38,665 nt of DNA from an uncultured Lachnospiraceae bacterium. Lineage in GTDB: Bacteria > Bacillota > Clostridia > Lachnospirales > Lachnospiraceae. Positions 32,738-38,665 of the stretch are shown piece by piece. The position numbers and the translations under genes were made by a program. The notes beneath the pieces were generated by a model that made no database searches, was not told the origin of the DNA, and worked only from the letters and a program-made list of their open reading frames with translations. The stretch covers positions 1 to 38,665 of the forward strand of contig CANQRW010000027.1 in NCBI GenBank assembly GCA_947626365.1, in the 5' to 3' direction. Each line of letters opens with the position of its first letter. Position 1 is the first letter of the stretch.

Positions 32738-32919
32738 GAAATTTAAGTGGCAATACGAATAAACTGACAGTAACCAAAAGGAAACATTGGGTTGATAGCA
32801 CGAGGGAGTGTGGATGGTCTACGGTACAGTCGAAGGTACAGATGTAGGTTCTGTGGCCATCGAGAGCCGAAAGGTGTTTCATAACCCTATACCTTTTCGT
32901 AGGAAGGCGGTTTATAAAG
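32738..32919 (+). other. Spacer with possible hairpin and tiny ORF
   Basis: This is more GC-rich than its surroundings. It contains an open frame 32814-32927 (37 codons, starts MVYGTVEGTDVGSVAIES) with AGGGAG 6 bases upstream, overlapping the next gene. Near its end AAAGGT and ACCTTT (32870-32900) can pair around a 15-base loop. I do not recognise the peptide; it may be a leftover of a lost gene. Confidence 0.3.
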
Positions 32920-33204
32920 ATGAATAAGCAGTATGGCTTTTTGCTGATAGGTTTTTTTGGAAAAAATTATATGCCTTATATTCAGTTTTATGAGGAAATT
33001 TTGAATAATGAAGGCGTTACATATGACGAGGTTTTCTTTGATCGTACTTTTGATGGTCTGATTGATAAAATGAAAACGGATAATGGAAATGAATATTCTT
33101 TTCATAAAGTTACCTCAGCGAATAACTTAAGCAAAATCATTCCGACATTTCGATATCTTTATTTTGTTAAGAAATTGATAAAAAAAATAGATACGATAAA
33201 CTGA
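32920..33204 (+). CDS. Glycosyltransferase, 5' part (frameshifted)
   Basis: A 94-residue N-terminal part of a glycosyltransferase (YGFLLIGFFGKNYMPYIQFY), ending at TGA 33202-33204. Just before it is an A8 run (33180-33187). One more A, or a -1 slip on A AAA AAA, would fuse it to the following frame, reading KKNRYDKLIVFTSMPAV. Together they would give about 365 residues, normal for a GT4-like enzyme. As written it is not functional alone. The cause could be a sequencing error, a real mutation, phase variation or recoding. Confidence 0.75.
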   Translation: MNKQYGFLLIGFFGKNYMPYIQFYEEILNNEGVTYDEVFFDRTFDGLIDKMKTDNGNEYSFHKVTSANNLSKIIPTFRYLYFVKKLIKKIDTIN

Positions 33205-33218
33205 TTGTTTTTACTTCT

Positions 33219-34013
33219 ATGCCTGCTGTTATTCTTGGCCCAATTTTATGGAACAAGTACAAGAATAAATATATATATGATTATAGAGATTATACATATG
33301 AAAAATATTTATTCTTTGCAAAACGAATAGAGAAGATTGCCAATAATTCCTTTTTAACGTGTTTTTCCTCTAAGGGCTACCTTAATTATTTTTCAAAAAT
33401 AGATAATTATTATATATCACATAATATTTCAAATGAAGAGAGAAAGGTAGAGTTAGTGGAAGATTTAAAAAAGAAGAAAAAAATATGTATTGGCTTTTTG
33501 GGATATGTTCGTTATTTTGATTTGAATACCAGATTAATAGATGCTTTTGCAAATAATTCAAATTATTTTCTTATGTATGCAGGAAGTGCATTTACAGATT
33601 GTGATCTTCCTTTATATTGCAAAAATAATAATGTAAATAACGTTGAATTCTATGGAAGTTATGAGAATAACCAAAAACCAATTTTATATAAATCGATTGA
33701 TATTATTAATTCTGTTTATAGCCTGGGTTCGCCAGAGGTTCGGGAGGCAATACCAAATCGAGTTTATGATGCCGCTTTATTTAAAAAGCCTATTATGGTT
33801 GCCCAAGGTACATATCTTGCACAGATAGTAGAGCAGTATGGCTTGGGTTTGCAGGTGGACCCTTTTGGGGATGATGTTCTTTCTACTGTTGAGACTTATA
33901 TACATAATTTCAATCCGGAAGTGTTTAAGAATAATTGTGAGAGTTTCCTTCAAGATGTGAGAAAGGATCAAGAACGGCTGCGTGAGGCTGTACAAGTTTT
34001 TATCCGTAGTTAG
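33219..34013 (+). CDS. Glycosyltransferase, 3' part (frameshifted)
   Basis: A 264-residue C-terminal part of the same gene. The in-frame sequence continues upstream of this ATG to the A8 run. It holds the nucleotide-sugar-binding half: KKICIGFLGYVRYFD, a strand/helix series and a late PEVREAIPNRVYDAALFKKP block, with the conserved Glu region of GT-B enzymes. No ribosome site precedes 33219, so the annotated start is only the first ATG after the shift. Very AT-rich. Confidence 0.75.
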   Translation: MPAVILGPILWNKYKNKYIYDYRDYTYEKYLFFAKRIEKIANNSFLTCFSSKGYLNYFSKIDNYYISHNISNEERKVELVEDLKKKKKICIGFLGYVRYFDLNTRLIDAFANNSNYFLMYAGSAFTDCDLPLYCKNNNVNNVEFYGSYENNQKPILYKSIDIINSVYSLGSPEVREAIPNRVYDAALFKKPIMVAQGTYLAQIVEQYGLGLQVDPFGDDVLSTVETYIHNFNPEVFKNNCESFLQDVRKDQERLREAVQVFIRS

Positions 34014-34084
34014 AGTAAGTATAATAGCAATTAAAAATAGGCCAATTTTTAAGGTATGATGATAGAAAAAGGGGGAATCATAGC

Positions 34085-35359
34085 GTGAGAAATAATATAG
34101 CGCAAAAATTGTTTACATTGCTTATTGTATTATTTCCCATAATTAACATCTATCCAAGCAATATAAATGTTTCAATAGGGCTTGGAGATATTGCATTATT
34201 GATAGTATTGATAATATATGCACCAATTATTCTAAGAAGAAAAGTAATAGTAACAGAGTATTTAGTTTTTACTATTTATATAATAGGTATTTCTATACTG
34301 AACATATTATTCATTCATAATGGAATTCCAATTAGTAATCTGATTCGTATTCTTCGACATGGGTTTTATGGAACGATATGTTGCTTCTATGTTCCACATC
34401 TTTTTAATCTTTCTTATGGAAAACGGTTGATAAAGATATTTTGCTGTCTTTTAAGCATTGGTTTATTATTTCAGGTAGTATTTTACTATATATTTCATAA
34501 AATAATTTGGTTTTGGTTTCCCGTGAAAACCTTTACAGATGGTATATTAAGGGTTAACGTAATAGCTAATTTTGAGAGCATGGCAAACACGTATTTACGG
34601 CCTCAGTTTGTATTTTTGGAACCTGCACATTTTACACAATATGTAATTATAGGTACTGTGGCTTTTTTATTTTGGGAAGAAGATAAGTACAAATCCATTG
34701 CGGGAGCAGGTCTATGTTCATTAGCAATCGTTTTATCTACTTCTGCAGCCGGAATTTTAATGTTAGTGGCGTGTTGGGGATTATGGTTTTTATTTTGTTG
34801 TAAAAAGGCAATGAAAAGAGGAAAAATAAAAAAATATGAGTGTTATATTATGCTGATTGGCTTGTTGTCAATACTTTGCATTTTGCTATTTACAAATTTG
34901 GGGCAGAGGATGATCTCAAGAATTAATGAGATAGACTTTAATAAAGGTTCAACATCGGGAAATCTACGAGTATTAAGAGGATTTATTGTATATTCAAAAT
35001 TAGATGTTTGGAGAAAAGTAATAGGAGTTGGCTTAGGTAATATAGCAGACTATTTTAATAAGATCTCGATAGAACTTCCATATATAGAGGGTAATCCAGA
35101 ATACATGAATAGTTTGACGTATATTCTTAATTCAGCAGGACTAGGAGGCGCTTTTCTTTTTATTGTATTTTTTTTCAAGAAGATGCGGATCAATAACCCA
35201 TTTTGTGTTGCATTGAGTTGTGTTTTATTAGGATGGAGTTGTTGTGAAAGTATTTATAATTGTAGAACTTGGTTAATATATGTATCCTTTTTATTATGTT
35301 TTCAAATCAAAATGATTAGTTACAAGAAGCGAAAGACATATGCTCTGGATTATAAGTAA
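34085..35359 (+). CDS. O-antigen/polysaccharide polymerase (Wzy-like)
   Basis: A 424-residue membrane protein with about 10-12 hydrophobic segments and a larger extracytoplasmic loop (roughly 270-345) ahead of the last helices, the layout of Wzy/O-antigen ligase proteins. The motif-poor sequence makes the call topological. GTG start at 34085 after AAGGGGG. It would link repeat units outside the membrane. The gene is typically AT-rich, as Wzy genes often are. Confidence 0.75.
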   Translation: MRNNIAQKLFTLLIVLFPIINIYPSNINVSIGLGDIALLIVLIIYAPIILRRKVIVTEYLVFTIYIIGISILNILFIHNGIPISNLIRILRHGFYGTICCFYVPHLFNLSYGKRLIKIFCCLLSIGLLFQVVFYYIFHKIIWFWFPVKTFTDGILRVNVIANFESMANTYLRPQFVFLEPAHFTQYVIIGTVAFLFWEEDKYKSIAGAGLCSLAIVLSTSAAGILMLVACWGLWFLFCCKKAMKRGKIKKYECYIMLIGLLSILCILLFTNLGQRMISRINEIDFNKGSTSGNLRVLRGFIVYSKLDVWRKVIGVGLGNIADYFNKISIELPYIEGNPEYMNSLTYILNSAGLGGAFLFIVFFFKKMRINNPFCVALSCVLLGWSCCESIYNCRTWLIYVSFLLCFQIKMISYKKRKTYALDYK

Positions 35360-35447
35360 AACTAAGAAAGATATATGGATATGTTATAGCGTTACGCAAA
35401 TGAATTAAAAATTATGTGTTATATATAGATGAAAAGGGGTTTATCAA

Positions 35448-36578
35448 ATGAAGCGGATTCACATCATATATAGTCAATTTTATGATTTTGATGGAAAAGT
35501 ATTAAAGATTGGCGGTGTAGAAACATATTTACGAAACTTGATGAATCTGTATAGCGCTGATGAAGTGCAGTTTTATATCTATCAGTATTCGAACAATAGA
35601 TTTGAAAAAAGAGATGAAAACGTCACAATAATAGGAGTTATTTCAACAAAAAAGAAAGAGCGAGAAGTTAATTTGCGTAGATGGGATTTATTGATCTCTG
35701 AAGCCGAAAAAAACGCCGATGTCAATAATGACATTCTTGTATTTGGTGCGGATTATTGCATTTGTAAGAATAACTTTAAAAAATCGATAGCAATTCAACA
35801 TGGAATAGGGTGGGATTATTGGTCAGAAAATGAAAAAAAGTCTGGAACATTAAGCAGTATGATTTATTTTACAGGCAATTTTCTAAGAGCATGGAATAAG
35901 ATTAGAAAATATGGCCTTTGTAATAAAATAGTATGTGTTGATTATAATTTTCTGAATTGGTTTCGGACGTTTTCGCTTAATGGCGACAAGAAATTGTTGG
36001 TTATACCTAATTTTTCTGTTATCCCCAAATTTGAAAAACATAATAAAAATGAAGTTGTGTCTATAATTTTTGCCAGGAGATTTGAAACTTATAGAGGAAC
36101 AAGAGTAATGGCAAAGGCTGTTGAAAATTTGCTTGCTGATGGAGAAAAAATAAATGTTTGTTTTGCAGGCGAAGGTTCCGATGAAATATGGCTTCATAAT
36201 ATGTTTGATAAGTATGATTGTGTGAAGTTTGATAAATTTCATCCTAATGAATCTATTAAATATCACCAAGGATATGATATAGCAGTTGTCCCCTCAACAG
36301 CTTCTGAGGGAACTTCATTATCTTTACTAGAGGCGATGGCGGCTGGCTGCGCAGTGATATGTTCAGATGTTGGTGGTCTAACGAATATAATAATAGATAA
36401 TTATAATGGTATTATGATTAGGGCTACGGAAGCTAATCTTACAAAAGCCTTGAGACGACTTTGCAGAGACAAAGAACTTAGAGTGAGACTTTCTAAGTGT
36501 GGATATGAAACCGTTAGTAAATCATTTTCATTTGAGCTTTGGAGATCTAAATGGCGTGAATTGCTGGACAGTATGTAA
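35448..36578 (+). CDS. Glycosyltransferase family 4
   Basis: A 376-residue GT-B enzyme. The N-terminal domain begins MKRIHIIYSQFYDFDGKVLK with GGVETYLRNL. The C-terminal domain has ARRFETYRGTRVMAKAV, VCFAGEGSDE and the donor-binding EGTSLSLLEAMAAGCAVICSD (E followed by LLEAMA), then VGGLTNIIID. AAGGGG precedes the ATG. It uses an activated nucleotide sugar; the sugar is not predictable. Confidence 0.92.
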   Translation: MKRIHIIYSQFYDFDGKVLKIGGVETYLRNLMNLYSADEVQFYIYQYSNNRFEKRDENVTIIGVISTKKKEREVNLRRWDLLISEAEKNADVNNDILVFGADYCICKNNFKKSIAIQHGIGWDYWSENEKKSGTLSSMIYFTGNFLRAWNKIRKYGLCNKIVCVDYNFLNWFRTFSLNGDKKLLVIPNFSVIPKFEKHNKNEVVSIIFARRFETYRGTRVMAKAVENLLADGEKINVCFAGEGSDEIWLHNMFDKYDCVKFDKFHPNESIKYHQGYDIAVVPSTASEGTSLSLLEAMAAGCAVICSDVGGLTNIIIDNYNGIMIRATEANLTKALRRLCRDKELRVRLSKCGYETVSKSFSFELWRSKWRELLDSM

Positions 36579-36811
36579 CTATACAAATTTACCAAGGAAG
36601 GTTAAACTTTGGATATTAAACAAATGCTGGAAGCATAATTAATATTGATTCAAAGAATTCGAGGGCCTTAATTGGACCCTTTTTCAAAATTTCGTCCGGG
36701 CAACAATCCCAAGACTACGAAAAGAGTATTGATTATTTGATTGCTACAAGATTGTAGAAGAAATAATATAATACTTATATTTTAATATAATCACTTCAAG
36801 GGAGTATATAT

Positions 36812-37918
36812 ATGTTACAAAGGGCAAAAAAAAGGATTAAAGGTATAATTCTTAAAGGTATAAAGTTGTGGATTAAATTATTTTTTTTGCCTGTTAAGAT
36901 AATAATGGTACAAAACTGCAGGAAAAGCATGGTCATTTTGCAGCGTTTTTTAATTTCCTGTTGTCAAGAAGCAGAAAAGCAATGCGAATGTTTTGTCACC
37001 TTTAGTTTTCGAAATAAAGATTATATGAAATGTGAAGGAATAAAAGAAAAGAGGTTAAATAAGAAAATCGCTGTGATTTTACAGGGGCCGCTGATAGAGA
37101 AAGATAGTTTTACGCTTAATACTGTAAGAAGATATATGGACTATTCTAATGACTTAGTTGTAATCGTATCGACGTGGAATGATGAATCTAGTGAAACCAT
37201 TGCACAGATTAATGCAGCTGGTGCGATAGTAGTTACATCAATCAAACCGGATATGCCGGGAATAACGCATATTAATTATCAGTTGGTTTCCATGCAGGCA
37301 GGTATAAAAGTAGCGCAGAACCTTGGCTGTGAGTACATATGCAAGACGCGTACGGATCAGAGATTGTATAATTCTTCGTCATTTCATTATATGGCATTAT
37401 TATTAGAAGAGTATCCTTCGAGTTCCTCAATAATAAAAAACAGGATTATCGCTTTTTCTACGGAATATGGGTCATTGTACAAACCATATTATATAAGCGA
37501 TTTCTTGTATTTTGGCAAAAAGGACGATATGACAGCTTTTTTGACGATACCATTGGATTCCAGAAACATTGGTTTTACAAAATGTAAATCTAGAGAGGCA
37601 GCAGAAGGGGAGTTGATTCCGGAAATATATATTATAAGGAAATATATTAAAGCGATTGAAGGCAATTATGACACTACTATAAGAGGATATTGGGAGTTTG
37701 TCAGAGATTGTATGATACTTGTTGATAAGAGCCAATTCGATTTATATTGGCCCAAATATGATGAGAGATACTGTGAGCATATACGTAATGGTTCATATAG
37801 CGTAGCTAATGAGAATATAAGGGAATTTAACTTTGATTTTGGGACTTGGCTTTGTTTATATAAGGGCATACTGGAATATAAGCCTGAATATGAGAAAATG
37901 ACGGAACTGCAAATATAA
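36812..37918 (+). CDS. WavE-family polysaccharide biosynthesis protein
   Basis: A 368-residue protein. A basic, hydrophobic N-terminus (about 10-50) may anchor it. The body matches WavE-type proteins, originally from LPS core synthesis in Vibrio: IAVILQGPLIEKDSFTLNTV, VVIVSTWNDES, GITHINYQLVSMQAGIKVA and CKTRTDQRLY. These are thought to be glycosyltransferase-like. AAGGGAG lies 7 bases upstream of the ATG. The 233-base gap before it contains a TATAAT at 36767-36772 but no well-spaced -35. Confidence 0.82.
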   Translation: MLQRAKKRIKGIILKGIKLWIKLFFLPVKIIMVQNCRKSMVILQRFLISCCQEAEKQCECFVTFSFRNKDYMKCEGIKEKRLNKKIAVILQGPLIEKDSFTLNTVRRYMDYSNDLVVIVSTWNDESSETIAQINAAGAIVVTSIKPDMPGITHINYQLVSMQAGIKVAQNLGCEYICKTRTDQRLYNSSSFHYMALLLEEYPSSSSIIKNRIIAFSTEYGSLYKPYYISDFLYFGKKDDMTAFLTIPLDSRNIGFTKCKSREAAEGELIPEIYIIRKYIKAIEGNYDTTIRGYWEFVRDCMILVDKSQFDLYWPKYDERYCEHIRNGSYSVANENIREFNFDFGTWLCLYKGILEYKPEYEKMTELQI

Positions 37919-37983
37919 AATAATGAATGAGATATAAGTATTATAGTGAGTCATTAAAGATTAACCAAACTAGGAGGCTTGAA

Positions 37984-38598
37984 ATGGGCATCAAAGATAA
38001 AATAAAAAATAACCGCATACTTTATTATATCATAAGATGCATGAAGAATATACGAGACCCAGAATTTGTAAATAAGGTATTGGAAAAAAATAATAATCCA
38101 AATGTTTTAGTAATTACTCATAATGGCAGTCTTTATCCAGGAAAAATCATTTATTACATCGAGCACGAAGATAAACGTGCAGGGTTCGGAGCAATACTGT
38201 TTAAGACCCTTGGAGCAATAAACTTTGCTGATCAATTGGGAATGATTCCAGTAGTTAGATGGGGAAAACTTGCGTATTATGATTCAGCTATGGATGAGGT
38301 TACAACGAATGTATTTGAATACTATTTTCATCAACCGACTGACGTAACAGTTGATGATGTATCTAAAGCGAATAATGTTGTAACTAATCAGAGCAGAAAT
38401 GATTACCTTTTCTTAAGAAAAGGTTTTTCTATTCCAGATGTCGATGATCATTATATATGGAGTGTTGTGCGCTTTGATGAAATGGCTAACATGTTAAAGA
38501 AGTACATTCGTCTAAAGGACAATGTTGAGAAGAAAATGCTTTCAGATATATCTGAGTTAGGTATTACAGACAAAACCTTAGGGGTGCAAATTAGATAA
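37984..38598 (+). CDS. Fucosyltransferase-like (NodZ-fold) protein, C-terminally truncated
   Basis: A 204-residue fragment. The segment RAGFGAILFKTLGAINFADQ followed by LGMIPVVRWG resembles the N-terminal domain of NodZ/Fut8-like O-fucosyl- or alpha-1,6-fucosyltransferases. The frame ends at GVQIR, exactly where the family has its donor-binding H-x-R-x-T-D motif, so the catalytic half is missing. Start at 37984: AGGAGG is 6 bases upstream, better than an ATG at 37927. The gene is either interrupted by an insertion or carries a nonsense change. Confidence 0.7.
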   Translation: MGIKDKIKNNRILYYIIRCMKNIRDPEFVNKVLEKNNNPNVLVITHNGSLYPGKIIYYIEHEDKRAGFGAILFKTLGAINFADQLGMIPVVRWGKLAYYDSAMDEVTTNVFEYYFHQPTDVTVDDVSKANNVVTNQSRNDYLFLRKGFSIPDVDDHYIWSVVRFDEMANMLKKYIRLKDNVEKKMLSDISELGITDKTLGVQIR

Positions 38599-38665
38599 TA
38601 TGAAGTGACCTCACATTTGCAGCAACGTGGATTTACCCGTATAATTCATGTTGAAGCAAACAACA
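38599..38665 (+). other. Window edge, possible insertion-sequence end
   Basis: After the truncation the sequence TGAAGTGACCTCACATTTGC (38602-38621) starts with TG and vaguely resembles terminal repeats of IS3-type elements. No transposase frame can be seen in the remaining 45 bases, so this is only a suspicion. Confidence 0.2.

Noticed and set aside
36579-36811. Possible internal promoter before the WavE gene
   Set aside because: A TATAAT is present, but the best -35 candidate is 20 bases away and AT-rich DNA gives such matches by chance.

Overview
The window looks like a chromosomal piece of a gut Lachnospiraceae (Clostridium cluster XIVa). The reasons are the Na+-pumping decarboxylase operon in the order usual for that family, the mcsA-mcsB-clpC and radA genes, LoaP-type NusG paralogues ahead of a polysaccharide locus, strong AGGAGG ribosome binding sites and TTGACA/TATAAT promoters. 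The species cannot be named from sequence alone.

Left part (1-9,210). The 3' end of a group II intron is followed by two leftward genes: a DAHP synthase and a small PH-domain protein. A stand-alone cytoplasmic GH29 alpha-L-fucosidase has its own promoter and terminator. Next is a five-gene operon: 12S-like carboxyltransferase, an OadG with a lipoprotein front end, biotin carrier, OadB Na+ pump and a 5S/OadA-like carboxyltransferase. A strongly structured spacer precedes the last gene.

Middle part (9,300-20,700). A secreted SH3b/glucosaminidase wall protein with 75-bp repeats is followed by a membrane-anchored cohesin protein. Then comes a stress operon in which a GntR/YtrA-type regulator sits where CtsR is usually found, ahead of mcsA, mcsB and clpC. 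A hypothetical gene, radA and a tRNA-Trp follow. The McsB has several substitutions at positions normally conserved for catalysis.

Accessory part (20,700-27,600). To the right of tRNA-Trp lie an integrase-like scrap, a Schlafen/AlbA_2 ATP-binding protein, an Rpn-family nuclease/transposase, a 391-bp segment bounded by inverted hairpin repeats, two tandem LoaP/NusG-like antiterminators (the first with two KOW-like segments), and remnants of a toxin-antitoxin pair and of another AlbA_2-type gene. A strong intrinsic terminator sits just before the polysaccharide operon.

Right part (27,681-38,665). A capsule/exopolysaccharide operon becomes steadily more AT-rich. It encodes a polyprenyl-phosphate sugar transferase, a GT2, a B12-binding radical SAM protein, an acyltransferase, a glycosyltransferase split at an A8 tract, a Wzy-like polymerase, a GT4, a WavE-family protein and a shortened fucosyltransferase-like gene at the edge. 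The LoaP proteins probably allow transcription through this long operon. No flippase or chain-length regulator is present, so the operon probably continues beyond the window.

A recurrent oddity is short tandem duplication at gene ends: after clpC, at the end of radA and at the end of the first loaP. In radA and loaP the repeat unit contains the stop codon.
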